This document shows positions 1-10,658 of a stretch of DNA of 64,000 bases, one piece after another. The notes under the pieces were generated by a model. It did no database searches. It saw only the letters and a program-made list of their open reading frames with translations, and was not told where the DNA came from. Within the stretch, counting starts at the first letter, position 1; each line of letters begins with the position of its first letter. Source of the DNA: Peptoniphilus raoultii. Lineage in GTDB: Bacteria; Bacillota; Clostridia; Tissierellales; Peptoniphilaceae. The stretch spans positions 816,018-880,017 of the forward strand of contig NZ_FMWM01000002.1 of the NCBI RefSeq assembly GCF_900099555.1. Direction: 5' to 3'. The translations under genes and the position numbers were made by a program.

Positions 1-1
1 G

Positions 2-649
2 AAAGATAAAAATAATGATACATCAAAAGATAAACAGGACGATATGGCTATACAATCCACCACACTACCAAAACAAAATGATTTAACAGATATGCTCTCT
101 CATCTCATAAAAGAAAACGCAGATAATAGTAATATAAACTTAGAAAAATATATTGAAAGTTATCAATTCTTGAAAGAGAAAAATATTACATTAATATCCG
201 AATTGAAAGAAAGTATATCAGCATTAAAAGATAAGAATTACAAGACTACAAGAGCAATAAAAGATACCGAAAAGAAAATCAATGACAGAGTACAGCTTAT
301 CGACCAAGCAGAGAAATATTTGAAACATAAAGACACATACAAAGCTTATACCAAGTTAAAGAAAAGCAAACAGGAAGATTTTTATAACGAACATACAGCA
401 GAGATTATTTTATTTGAGAGTGCAAGAAAATATCTAAAAGAGCATTTAGGAGATAGCAAGACCTTAAATATATCTAAATGGAAATCAGAAGTTGCTAATA
501 TGAAGAAAGAGAAAAAGAGCCTATACAATCAAATATTAGAAATACGAGAAGAAGTAGAAAAAGCAGAAAAAGTTAAAATCTGTATAGAGCAGTTACAGGA
601 ACAAGAAAAGCGACTAACACAGGTAAAGAGGAATGAGTTAGACCTATAA
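2..649 (+). pseudogene. MobA/MobL relaxase, C-terminal fragment (runs off left edge)
   Basis: The reading frame is open to the left edge, so the first in-frame ATG (44) is probably internal. The product is lysine- and glutamate-rich and predicted coiled coil. It matches the tail of the intact relaxase at 12,583-14,235: both share a Y..K-K....F--FYN-H--EI segment followed by an ARK-I/YL stretch and a leucine/lysine SxWxxEV/I motif. The catalytic N-terminal domain would lie outside the window, so intactness cannot be judged. It belongs to the right-hand part of a mobilizable element that ends near 1,865. The next genes, a methyltransferase and TnpW, fit an element of the same type as the complete one downstream. 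Confidence 0.72.
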
Positions 650-664
650 AACTAAGTGAAAAAA

Positions 665-673
665 TGGTATAAT
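665..673 (+). promoter_or_regulatory. Extended -10 promoter for the methyltransferase gene
   Basis: TGGTATAAT is a perfect extended -10 element about 45 bases before the ribosome binding site of the methyltransferase gene. No convincing -35 box lies at the normal distance, as is common for extended -10 promoters. The same TGGTATAAT sequence recurs at 17,522 and 24,695 in this mobile region. Confidence 0.55.
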
Positions 674-769
674 GATATAAATATAGAGTGAAATAAAATT
701 TCAATTAACTCAAAGAGGTGTGTTGAAATACAAAAAGTAAAGATAGAAAAGAATACTGTTCAGGAAACA

Positions 770-1561
770 TTGCTTGTGCCACTTTATGGTAGAAAAATGT
801 GTTCTGAAAAATTCCCTGAACTTTATACAGACATTTTCGCAAAGAATTTATGCGATAGTTTGGATTATGATTTTTCAGAATTAGAGAGAAAAAATAATTC
901 GTTTTTATATGAATTCGGATCACTTGAAGCGGCAATGCGTCAGTTGGATATTATGTGGGAAATCAAAGAATATCTAAAGACTTATCCAAAGGCAACTGTT
1001 GTAAATCTCGGTTGCGGATTGGACGAAACAGGAAAAGCTTGTGATAATGGAAGTTGTAAAATGGTCAATGTAGATTTTCCTGATGTTATAGAGGTTCGTA
1101 ATCGGCTTATTTCAAATTATGAAAGAGAAAAAAATGTTGCCTGTGATTTAAAAGATTATTCATGGATGAACGAAGTAGACGGTTCAAATGGAGTTATTTT
1201 CTTTGCGGCAGGGGTATTTCATTATTTTAAGAGAAACGAAGTAAAGGATTTGGTTTTAGAGCTTTCTAAAAGATATGTAGGAGGCGGCTTGATTTTTGAT
1301 AGTGTAGGCAAGCTTGGTTTAAAGCTAATGATGTCAAAGATACTAAAGAATATGGGTATCAGCGATGTAGAAGGATTATTCTATACAAATAATACAATGC
1401 AAGAGCTTAACTGGTCGGACAAAATAAAAATCACCTCAAAAGGCTATATGTTAGGTTACTATGACATGAAAAGCCCCAATATTCGTTTCTCTCATCGCTT
1501 ACTTGCAAAGATAGGCGATGATATGATGAAGATGGCTATAAATAAAATTGAGTTTGTTTAA
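770..1561 (+). CDS. Class I SAM-dependent methyltransferase, LCM/TcmP-like
   Basis: The product resembles the leucine carboxyl methyltransferase/TcmP O-methyltransferase group, which transfers methyl groups from SAM to small molecules or carboxyl groups. The SAM site is VVNLGCGLDETG (about residues 79-90), followed by the VDFPDVIEVRNRLI segment typical of the group. The coordinates start at the first usable codon, TTG 770. The frame is open back to 692 and residues from about 722 look like real protein (EIQKVKIEKNTVQETLL), yet no ATG, GTG or TTG sits behind the AGAGGTG site at 714-720. The original start codon may be mutated, or a rare codon may be used. The gene is cargo between a relaxase and TnpW. 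Substrate unknown. Confidence 0.7.
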   Translation: MLVPLYGRKMCSEKFPELYTDIFAKNLCDSLDYDFSELERKNNSFLYEFGSLEAAMRQLDIMWEIKEYLKTYPKATVVNLGCGLDETGKACDNGSCKMVNVDFPDVIEVRNRLISNYEREKNVACDLKDYSWMNEVDGSNGVIFFAAGVFHYFKRNEVKDLVLELSKRYVGGGLIFDSVGKLGLKLMMSKILKNMGISDVEGLFYTNNTMQELNWSDKIKITSKGYMLGYYDMKSPNIRFSHRLLAKIGDDMMKMAINKIEFV

Positions 1562-1602
1562 CTCAAGCAACTAAATAAAATCTATAACATATCAACTTAC
1601 GA

Positions 1603-1634
1603 AACAGTAAATCATAAAAGGTTTACTGTTTTTT
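1603..1634 (+). terminator. Leader stem-loop with T-run before tnpW
   Basis: Nine-base arms AACAGTAAA and TTTACTGTT enclose a ten-base loop and run into six T's. The structure sits 29 bases before the tnpW start, with no room for a promoter in between. It is one of a family of such leader hairpins in the first 27 kb. By form it is an intrinsic terminator or attenuator. Confidence 0.6.
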
Positions 1635-1662
1635 CTTCGTCTAAAAATGGAAAGGAAGAAAC

Positions 1663-1827
1663 ATGGAAGAAGAAAAAAGAGAAATACAAGCACCAACCAA
1701 TAAACAGTTAATTATGGATATTGGAAAGACAAAATACACTGTAAATCTACATTTTAAGCAAGGTACAGGCGAAACATACAAGGATAAAATATTAAAGCTA
1801 ATCAAGAGAGAAACAGAGAAGATGTAA
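1663..1827 (+). CDS. tnpW: Transposon-encoded TnpW-family protein
   Basis: This 54-residue reading frame starts with ATG after an AAAGGAAG ribosome binding site. The central IGKTKYTVNLHFKQG and C-terminal KDKILKLIKRE segments match the layout of the 61-residue protein at 16,655 (IGKATYEVVVHFNEN, DKLKRIMLREME). Both genes are the last before the right end of a serine-recombinase-type mobilizable element, the usual place for TnpW proteins. Their function is unknown. A role in DNA binding or transfer is only a guess. Confidence 0.65.
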   Translation: MEEEKREIQAPTNKQLIMDIGKTKYTVNLHFKQGTGETYKDKILKLIKRETEKM

Positions 1828-1868
1828 ATTTATCAAAAAATTTTTGTTTATGTCCTTGACAAATCTTC

Positions 1869-2363
1869 CCAAAAGGAACAATAGTCCTTGAGTGTGGAAA
1901 GATGCTTGAAGATAATGGATATGAGATTAAAATTCTAAATACCATCAATTTCAAAAAATCTATGAAATACAATCCCTTTGCTTATCTTCGATCAGAAAAA
2001 GATATTTTAAAGCTTGTCCAAACCATAATTGCCAACACCAAGGGAGATGGAGAAAAGGCAGGAGAAGATTTTTGGGCAAAGGTAGAAAAGTTATATTACA
2101 CTGCCCTAATCGGTTATATCTATTATGAAGCACCAGAAGAAGAAAAGAATTTTAAGACGCTTTTAGATATGATTGATGCAAGTGAAGTCAGAGAAGATGA
2201 TGAAACCTATATGAACCCAATTGATAGGCTCTTTGAAGCACTTGAAAAGAAAGACCCAAGTCATTTTGCAGTTAAGCAATATAAGAAATATAAGCTTGCA
2301 GCAGGAGTAATAGAATTAAGGAGAACACTTAATCACTGTTTTAGTGAAACATGTACTTCTTAA
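1869..2363 (+). pseudogene. virD4/traG coupling protein, N-terminal-side fragment
   Basis: Translation gives PKGTIVLECGKMLEDNGYE and then a long stretch (NPFAYLRSEKDILKLVQTII, EDFWAKVEKLYYTALIGYI) typical of VirD4/TraG-type conjugation coupling ATPases. The left end is cut off where the upstream element ends. The genuine virD4 sequence stops at AAG (2,306), and the last 19 codons to the stop at 2,363 are mobile-element DNA. The missing continuation (GKTAKSILISCGARLAPFDI) lies 14.56 kb away at 16,864. The intact protein would couple DNA to the type IV secretion channel. This split copy cannot work. Confidence 0.85.
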
Positions 2364-2378
2364 TTCTTTTTTATTTAA

Positions 2379-4241
<1,863 letters not shown>

Positions 4242-4248
4242 ACCTATC

Positions 4249-4277
4249 TTGACAAATATTGAATTTTGATTTATTAT
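4249..4277 (+). promoter_or_regulatory. Promoter of the TetR gene with overlapping half-sites
   Basis: TTGACA (4,249-4,254) and TATTAT (4,272-4,277) are separated by 17 bases, close to the sigma-A consensus. An AATATTGAATT half-site (4,255-4,265) directly follows the -35 box and ATTCAGTATT (4,287-4,296) lies after the -10. The same two half-site sequences form a palindrome before the ABC genes, which suggests autoregulation by the TetR protein. Confidence 0.65.
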
Positions 4278-4316
4278 TAAATATATATTCAGTATTGGAA
4301 TAGAAAGAGGTGTGCT

Positions 4317-4889
4317 ATGGCACAAGTATTAAAAGAAGAAGTTAGAAATAGAATACTCGAAGCAGCAGAAAAAGTATTTTATAAAAAGGATTATAGAGGT
4401 GCCAAATTAACAGAAATTGCAAAAGAAGCAGATATTCCTGTGGCACTCATTTATACCTATTTCAAAAATAAGGAAGTTTTGTTTGATGCAGTAGTAAGTT
4501 CTGTTTATATAAACTTCGAGTCAGCTTTTAATGAGGAAGAATCTTTGGAAAAAGGTTCTGCTTCTGAAAGGTTTGATGAGGTTGGAGAAAATTATATTCA
4601 TGAACTTTTAAAAGATCGTAAGAAGTTAATTATTTTAATGGATAAAAGCTCAGGTACAAAGCATACAGAAGCAAAACAAAAACTCATATCACAAATGCAG
4701 GTTCATATTGAAGTAAGTTTAAAAAGACAATCGAAACAGGAATATGATCCAATGCTTGCCCATATTTTAGCCAGTAACTTTACAGAGGGACTTCTTGAAA
4801 TAGCAAGGCATTATCAAAGTGAAAAGTGGGCAAAAGATATGCTAAAACTTATTGCAAGGTGTTATTACAAGGGAGTGGAATCCCTATAA
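4317..4889 (+). CDS. TetR/AcrR-family transcriptional regulator
   Basis: This 190-residue protein has a classic TetR N-terminal helix-turn-helix at about residues 12-50 (ILEAAEKVFYKKDYRGAKL, then LTEIAKEADIPVALIYTYFK). The helical ligand-binding C-terminal domain is variable. It starts at ATG behind AGAGGTG. It stands directly upstream of the ABC/ECF transporter genes in the same direction, and matching half-sites occur in its own promoter and before the first ABC gene. The likely role is a ligand-responsive repressor of the transporter operon. The ligand is unknown. Confidence 0.88.
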   Translation: MAQVLKEEVRNRILEAAEKVFYKKDYRGAKLTEIAKEADIPVALIYTYFKNKEVLFDAVVSSVYINFESAFNEEESLEKGSASERFDEVGENYIHELLKDRKKLIILMDKSSGTKHTEAKQKLISQMQVHIEVSLKRQSKQEYDPMLAHILASNFTEGLLEIARHYQSEKWAKDMLKLIARCYYKGVESL

Positions 4890-4904
4890 TCAGCACAAAA
4901 AAAT

Positions 4905-4929
4905 AGACTTTGCGTAATCAGCAAAGTCT
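4905..4929. terminator. Stem-loop between TetR gene and ABC operon
   Basis: Nine-base perfect arms AGACTTTGC and GCAAAGTCT enclose a seven-base loop. No T-run follows on the plus strand, though an A-run precedes it. It may partly terminate TetR transcription or act as a protein-binding site. The call as a terminator is tentative. Confidence 0.35.
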
Positions 4930-4942
4930 TACTTTAAACCTT

Positions 4943-4966
4943 AATACTGAATTAAAATTCAATATT
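4943..4966. promoter_or_regulatory. Predicted TetR operator before the ABC/ECF operon
   Basis: An imperfect palindrome has half-sites AATACTGAATT (4,943-4,953) and AATTCAATATT (4,956-4,966), one mismatch apart from perfect symmetry. The same half-sites occur around the TetR gene's -10 box. A TATTAT (4,963-4,968) that overlaps the right half-site could be the -10 of the transporter operon, so binding here would block transcription. Confidence 0.5.
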
Positions 4967-4992
4967 ATTCAATTTTGAAAGGAGAGTTGTTC

Positions 4993-6732
4993 ATGCCGGA
5001 AAAAGAATTAAGAAAAAAAGTGATTGGGAAAAACGGTTTATCCAATTCACTTCTTGCTTTAAAAATAGTATTTGATTTGATACCACAAATCTTACTCGTA
5101 TATTTGATTAGTTCTTTAATTACAAACAATATTAACGAAGGTAATTTAAAGTATATATTTTTGGGAATCTTTATATCGTTTGTATTAAAAGGAGTGTTTT
5201 ATTATTTTGCAACAAAGGTTGCCCATGAGAAAGCATACGAAAAATTAACAGAACTTAGGTTAGATATTATCGGTCATCTGAAAAAACTAAGTTTGGGATT
5301 CTTTAAAGAACATAATACAGGAGAGCTTACCAACATTGTCCAACATGATGTAGAACAAGTGGAAGTATATCTTGCTCATGGTCTCCCTGAAATAATGTCA
5401 GTTACACTTCTACCTACCATTATTTTTGTAGCTATGATTTTTGTGGATTGGCGTCTTGCTCTTGGGATGATTGCCGGAGTTCCACTCATGTATTTGGTAA
5501 AAGTTCTTTCACAGAAAACAATGGATAAAAACTTTGCGATTTACTTCAATCATGAAAACAGAATGAGAGAAGAGCTAATGGAATATGTAAAAAATATTTC
5601 TGTGATTAAGGCTTTTGCTAAAGAAGAGGAAATTAGTGAAAGAACATTAAAAACGGCAAGAGAATATATTTACTGGGTTAAAAAGAGCATGGGGATGGTT
5701 ACAATTCCAATGGGACTCATTGACATATTTATGGAAATTGGAGTGGTTATTGTCATGATTTTGGGAAGCATATTTCTTTATCATGGAAATATTACAACGC
5801 CTAATTTTATCCTTGCCATTATTTTATCGTCTGCTTTTACTGCTTCTATAAGTAAGACAGCTACATTGCAACATTTTTCTATTGTGTTTAAGGAAGCGTT
5901 AAAGGCGATAGGGAAAGTATTAACAGTTCCACTTCCAAACAAAAAGACAGAACAAGGTTTAGAATTTGGAAACATAGAATTTAAAGATGTGAATTTTGCA
6001 TACGGAAAAGATAGCTTTGAGCTTAAAAATATCAATTTGAATTTTAAGAAAAATAGTTTGAACGCCTTTGTAGGAGCAAGCGGTTGTGGAAAGAGTACGG
6101 TATCTAATTTGCTTATGGGATTTTGGGATGCAGATGAAGGACAAATACTGATAAATGGAAAAGATATAAAAGAATATAGTCAAGAAAATATCTCAATGCT
6201 GATTGGTAGTGTGCAACAAGAAGTTATCCTTTTTGACTTAAGTATTTTTGAAAATATAGCAATTGGAAAACTAAATGCAACAAAAGAAGAAGTCATAGAA
6301 GCTGCTAAAAAAGCAAGATGCCATAATTTTATTTCAGCATTGCCAAATGGATATGAAACACGAGTAGGTGAAATGGGAGTTAAGTTATCCGGTGGAGAAA
6401 AACAAAGAATCTCTATAGCAAGAATGATACTGAAAAATGCACCGATTTTAATATTAGATGAAGCAATGGCGGCTGTTGATAGTGAAAATGAAAGACTTAT
6501 CGGCGAAGCAATTGACGATTTAAGCAAGGATAAAACCATCATTACAATTGCTCATCATCTAAATACGATTAGAGATTCAGACCAAATTATTGTTATGGAT
6601 AAGGGTGTTGTTCTTGATGCAGGAAGCCATGAAGAGCTGATGAAAAGATGTGAGTTCTATAAGGATATGGTTGAAGCACAGAACAAGGTAGATAGATGGA
6701 ATTTGAAAGAGGTGGTAACAGAAAATGTTTAG
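4993..6732 (+). CDS. ABC half-transporter, permease-ATPase fusion (IrtA/YbtP-like)
   Basis: ATG 4,993 is chosen because AAAGGAGAG lies just before it. This gives 579 residues. The N-terminal half is a six-helix type I exporter-fold membrane domain. The C-terminal half is an ATPase with Walker A GASGCGKST (about 361), signature LSGGEKQR (about 466), Walker B LILDEAMAAVD and H-loop IAHHL. Its stop overlaps the start of the next, related half-transporter, so the two should form a heterodimer. Exporter-fold pairs of this kind include the siderophore importers IrtAB and YbtPQ, and the link to an ECF module supports uptake. Export of a drug or peptide remains possible. Confidence 0.85.
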   Translation: MPEKELRKKVIGKNGLSNSLLALKIVFDLIPQILLVYLISSLITNNINEGNLKYIFLGIFISFVLKGVFYYFATKVAHEKAYEKLTELRLDIIGHLKKLSLGFFKEHNTGELTNIVQHDVEQVEVYLAHGLPEIMSVTLLPTIIFVAMIFVDWRLALGMIAGVPLMYLVKVLSQKTMDKNFAIYFNHENRMREELMEYVKNISVIKAFAKEEEISERTLKTAREYIYWVKKSMGMVTIPMGLIDIFMEIGVVIVMILGSIFLYHGNITTPNFILAIILSSAFTASISKTATLQHFSIVFKEALKAIGKVLTVPLPNKKTEQGLEFGNIEFKDVNFAYGKDSFELKNINLNFKKNSLNAFVGASGCGKSTVSNLLMGFWDADEGQILINGKDIKEYSQENISMLIGSVQQEVILFDLSIFENIAIGKLNATKEEVIEAAKKARCHNFISALPNGYETRVGEMGVKLSGGEKQRISIARMILKNAPILILDEAMAAVDSENERLIGEAIDDLSKDKTIITIAHHLNTIRDSDQIIVMDKGVVLDAGSHEELMKRCEFYKDMVEAQNKVDRWNLKEVVTENV

Positions 6733-8434
6733 AGAAATGTTAAAACTACTTACAAAAACCGGCAAGAGAGATTTGATTATATCGAGTGTATTCTTTGCCC
6801 TTTATGGACTAAGCTCCATAGCTATGATTGTGATCGTATTTTCTATACTGTTCCAAATATTCGATGGAACGAGCTTAGCAAGTCTATATAAATATTTTAT
6901 TGCGATTGGATTACTTGTAGTGTTCAAAGGTATTTGTAATATGGTTGCAGATATGAAAAAGCATAGTGCAGGTTTTGATATTGTTCAGCAAATCAGAGAA
7001 CGCATGATTATCAAATTAAAAAAATTCAGCTTAGGATTTTATACCAACGAAAGACTGGGCGAGATCAATACAATTTTACACAAAGATGTTGATAATATGT
7101 CCCTTGTTGTAGGACACATGTGGTCAAGAATGTTTGGTGATTTTTTGATAGGTGCAGTCGTATTTGTTGGTCTTGCAAGTATTGATTTCAAACTTGCTAT
7201 TATTATGGCTGTATCTGTTCCGATTGCACTTATCTTTCTATATCTGACAATTAAGCAATCTGAAAAAATAGAAAATCAGAACAACTCAGCACTTCTTGAT
7301 ATGGTTAGCTTATTTGTTGAATATGTTAGAGGAATACCTGTACTAAAGAGTTTTTCAAACAATAAGAGCTTAGATAATGAGCTTATGAACAAAACGAAAA
7401 AGTTCGGAGAAACAAGTAAAGCAGCTTCAAGATTCAAGGCAAAACAGTTATCTATATTTGGTTTTTTACTGGATATTGGATATTTAGTTCTTTTAACCTC
7501 TGGAGCAATACTTGTTATAAAGGGAAATCTCGATGTGCTTAATTTTATTATCTTTGCGGTAATTTCAAAAGAGTTTTATAAGCCGTTCGCTTCTATGGAA
7601 CAACACTATATGTACTATGTTTCGGCGGTAGATAGTTACGAAAGACTTTCAAGAATTTTATATGCAGATGTAATCCCGGATAAAGTGAATGGAATTGTTC
7701 CGAAAGATAATGATATAGCTTTTGAAAACATAGATTTTTCCTATGAAAAAGATGAATTTAAAATGGAAAAATTGAGTTTTTCTATTGCTGAAAAAACAAT
7801 GACAGCCTTAGTTGGAGAATCAGGTAGTGGAAAGACTACTATAACAAACTTACTTCTAAGATTTTATGATGTGCATAAAGGGAAAATTACACTCGGAGGA
7901 ACTGATATAAGGGATATTCCTTATGATGAGCTTTTGGATCGTATCAGTATTGTCATGCAAAATGTTCAACTATTCGATAACACGATTGAAGAAAATATTA
8001 GAGTAGGTAAAAAAGGAGCTACAAAAGAGGAAATCATTAAAGCTGCAAAGAAGGCAAGGATACATGATTTCATTATGAGCTTACCAAAAGGTTATGAAAC
8101 TGATATTGGCGAAAATGGAGGAATTTTATCAGGTGGACAAAGACAAAGAATATCTATTGCAAGAGCTTTTCTAAAAGATGCACCGATTTTAATTCTTGAT
8201 GAAATGACAAGTAATGTTGATCCTGTAAACGAATCTTTGATACAGGATGCTATTACAGAACTTGCAAAGAATAGAACTGTACTTGTAGTGGCTCATCATT
8301 TAAAAACAATTCAAAAAGCTGACCAAATTCTCGTATTTCAAAAAGGAAATTTACTTGAAAAAGGAAAGCATGGCGAACTTCTTGCAAAAAATGGTTACTA
8401 CACAAAATTATGGAAAGCTCAGTATGAGGTATAA
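6725..8434 (+). CDS. ABC half-transporter, permease-ATPase fusion (IrtB/YbtQ-like)
   Basis: This 569-residue partner of the preceding gene overlaps its stop codon by eight bases, which points to translational coupling and equal dosage. It has an N-terminal membrane domain and a C-terminal ATPase with Walker A GESGSGKTT (about 363), signature LSGGQRQR (about 468) and Walker B LILDEMTSNVD. Both ATPases look catalytically complete, unlike many heterodimeric exporters that have one degenerate site. The protein would act in the cytoplasmic membrane with the upstream gene product. Its substrate cannot be read from the sequence. Confidence 0.85.
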   Translation: MFREMLKLLTKTGKRDLIISSVFFALYGLSSIAMIVIVFSILFQIFDGTSLASLYKYFIAIGLLVVFKGICNMVADMKKHSAGFDIVQQIRERMIIKLKKFSLGFYTNERLGEINTILHKDVDNMSLVVGHMWSRMFGDFLIGAVVFVGLASIDFKLAIIMAVSVPIALIFLYLTIKQSEKIENQNNSALLDMVSLFVEYVRGIPVLKSFSNNKSLDNELMNKTKKFGETSKAASRFKAKQLSIFGFLLDIGYLVLLTSGAILVIKGNLDVLNFIIFAVISKEFYKPFASMEQHYMYYVSAVDSYERLSRILYADVIPDKVNGIVPKDNDIAFENIDFSYEKDEFKMEKLSFSIAEKTMTALVGESGSGKTTITNLLLRFYDVHKGKITLGGTDIRDIPYDELLDRISIVMQNVQLFDNTIEENIRVGKKGATKEEIIKAAKKARIHDFIMSLPKGYETDIGENGGILSGGQRQRISIARAFLKDAPILILDEMTSNVDPVNESLIQDAITELAKNRTVLVVAHHLKTIQKADQILVFQKGNLLEKGKHGELLAKNGYYTKLWKAQYEV

Positions 8435-8436
8435 CC

Positions 8437-9942
8437 ATGATTTTGCTAAAAAATGTTTATTATGAATGGGAAGATGGACGAACTGCTTTAAAAAATGTCA
8501 ATCTTGAAATTAGAAAAGGTGAATTTGTTTTAATTTCAGGGAAAAGTGGAAGTGGTAAAAGTACTCTTGGAAGTGTGATGAATGGTCTTATTCCACATTA
8601 TTACAAAGGCAAAATGAAAGGGGAAGCCTTTGCGTCCGGAAAAGATATAAGCAAATTATCGCTTCATGAAATAGGGCATATTGTAGGGACTGTATTTCAA
8701 GATCCAAGAAGTCAATTTTTTACGACAACGACAGATGAAGAAATAGCTTTTGGGCTTCAAACCATTTGCAAATCAAGAGATGAAATAAAACAGAGAGTAG
8801 AAGAAGTATATGCAGAACTGGATATTGAGGAACTGAAAGGAAAATCTGTTTTTGAATTATCAAGCGGACAGAAACAAAAGATAGCTATTGCAAGTATCTA
8901 TGCGATGAATCCGAAAGTTTTAATTTTAGATGAACCTTCAGCAAATTTGGATATGAAAGCAACATTTGACCTATTTTTAATTTTGGAAAAATTAAAGAAA
9001 AAAGGAACAACAGTTGTTCTAATTGAACATCGTTTGTACTATGTAAAATCTTTATTTGACCGTTTTCTTTTGGTGAAAGATGGAGAAATTGCACTGGACT
9101 TGAGTCGGGAAGAAGTTATTCATCTTGAAGGGGAGTTTTGGGATGAGAATGGACTAAGAACTCTTGAATTAGAAGAATATAGGATAAGTGAGAAGAAAGA
9201 CTCATATCAATTAAATGATGAAAGTATAAACGGAAAAGGCTTGAGATTTTGCTATCCGAATGTAGCTAAGGATGGAAAGAAGCAAAAACAGTACATTTTA
9301 AATCATCTTGATTTTAATATGGAGTGCGGAATAGCCATTGGTCTTATCGGCTTAAATGGTACCGGAAAAACTACCTTTGCAAGAGTGATTTCAGGACTTG
9401 AGAAGATAAAAGAGGGGAAGATATGGACGGGGAAAGATAATTCGCTTAATCATAAAGATTTAATGGATATGTCATATTTTGTCTTTCAAGATTCAGACTA
9501 TCAGTTGTTTTCGGAAAGTGTACTTGATGAAATGCTGCTTGGTATTTCAAGTAAAGATAAAAAAGAAAATACTCAAAAGGCAAAGTCTATTTTGAATGTA
9601 CTTGGCTTAGATAAATACATTGATAAGCATCCGTTTGCTTTATCAAGAGGAGAAAAACAAAGACTCACAATAGCTTGTGGAATGATGAAACAGGCAAAAG
9701 TTTTTATCTATGATGAACCAACATCAGGTTGTGATAAAGACTCAATGCTTTCAGTGGCAAAATTAATTGAAGAACAATTAAAAAATGGAACAACAGTTTT
9801 GGTGATAAGTCATGATTTTGAGTTTTTAGCGAACACAGTGAGTAAGCTCTGGGTAATGGGAGATGGAAAAATAGAAAGTGTTTTGAATATGAGTGAAAGT
9901 AATAAAATTCTCATATTGGACAAGATGAGAGGAGGTAGATAA
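8437..9942 (+). CDS. ECF transporter energizing subunit with two fused ATPase domains
   Basis: This 501-residue protein contains two ABC ATPase domains in tandem, the EcfA-A' type. Domain 1 has Walker A GKSGSGKST (about 34) and LSSGQKQK. Domain 2 has GLNGTGKTT (about 305) and LSRGEKQR. Both have Q-loop FQD sequences and Walker B DEP motifs. It starts two bases after the previous stop and would bind the T component encoded next. Fused A-A' proteins usually serve dedicated ECF systems, not the shared vitamin type, which matches the S component encoded in the same operon. Confidence 0.9.
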   Translation: MILLKNVYYEWEDGRTALKNVNLEIRKGEFVLISGKSGSGKSTLGSVMNGLIPHYYKGKMKGEAFASGKDISKLSLHEIGHIVGTVFQDPRSQFFTTTTDEEIAFGLQTICKSRDEIKQRVEEVYAELDIEELKGKSVFELSSGQKQKIAIASIYAMNPKVLILDEPSANLDMKATFDLFLILEKLKKKGTTVVLIEHRLYYVKSLFDRFLLVKDGEIALDLSREEVIHLEGEFWDENGLRTLELEEYRISEKKDSYQLNDESINGKGLRFCYPNVAKDGKKQKQYILNHLDFNMECGIAIGLIGLNGTGKTTFARVISGLEKIKEGKIWTGKDNSLNHKDLMDMSYFVFQDSDYQLFSESVLDEMLLGISSKDKKENTQKAKSILNVLGLDKYIDKHPFALSRGEKQRLTIACGMMKQAKVFIYDEPTSGCDKDSMLSVAKLIEEQLKNGTTVLVISHDFEFLANTVSKLWVMGDGKIESVLNMSESNKILILDKMRGGR

Positions 9943-9946
9943 CTTG

Positions 9947-10648
9947 ATGGATAGAAAAACAGTCGATCCGAGAATAAAACTTACTCTACTTCCAATTGTT
10001 GGATTTACGAGCTTTTTTATAAGCGATACAATTCTACTTTTCGGACTGATTCTCTTTGCCTTTTTTCTGTATGTATACAGCAGTATGTGGAAAAGAGCAT
10101 TACGCTTTATTTTGTTTTTTGTGATTTTATACTGCATAGAGTTATGGCTTGGAAAGTTTTGTGAAGCAAGTATCGTATTTGCAATATATATGTTTATTTA
10201 CTTTGCATCAAGGATGACCTTAATTGCTATGTTTGGTGGATATATAACAAAGACTACAAGTGTAAGTGAAATGCTTGAAGCATTAAATAGAATGAAAGTA
10301 CCAAGAAGCATTGGTATACCTTTTAGTGTTTTGCTTAGGTTTGTACCAACTATAAAAATAGAACTCAAGGCATTAAAAGAGAATATGAAGATTCGAGGAA
10401 TCGTAACAAGTAGATTTTTCCCCTTGCTACATCCAATTAAATATATTGAATATACGCTTGTTCCGCTTTTAATGAGAATGATTAAGATTTCAGATGAACT
10501 GTCAGCTTCAGCACTCATTAGAGGACTTGATAGTGATGAGAACAGGGTTACATTAACAAAATTGAGGTTTAGAACAACGGATTTGTTGATTGGACTATTA
10601 GGAGCTTTGATGATTGCTCTTGTGATAGTAATACAGAAAATTTATTAG
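9947..10648 (+). CDS. ECF transporter T component (EcfT)
   Basis: The product is a membrane protein with several hydrophobic segments in its first 110 residues, followed by the coupling-helix region ending ALIRGLDSDENR, which matches the A-R-G motif of EcfT proteins that contact the ATPases. ATG 9,947 is preferred over TTG 9,944 because of the AGGAGGT site at 9,930-9,936. It would scaffold the fused ATPase and the S component at the cytoplasmic membrane. The spacing to both neighbours is short, consistent with one operon. Confidence 0.85.
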   Translation: MDRKTVDPRIKLTLLPIVGFTSFFISDTILLFGLILFAFFLYVYSSMWKRALRFILFFVILYCIELWLGKFCEASIVFAIYMFIYFASRMTLIAMFGGYITKTTSVSEMLEALNRMKVPRSIGIPFSVLLRFVPTIKIELKALKENMKIRGIVTSRFFPLLHPIKYIEYTLVPLLMRMIKISDELSASALIRGLDSDENRVTLTKLRFRTTDLLIGLLGALMIALVIVIQKIY

Positions 10649-10658
10649 GAGGACTTTT

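Noticed and set aside
770-1561. Methyltransferase as an rRNA-methylating resistance gene
   Set aside because: The motifs match the LCM/TcmP group and not Erm- or Cfr-type enzymes, so no resistance call is made.
6180-6542. Minus-strand open frame opposite the first ABC gene
   Set aside because: It is complementary to the conserved ATPase motifs and reflects codon bias in the real gene.
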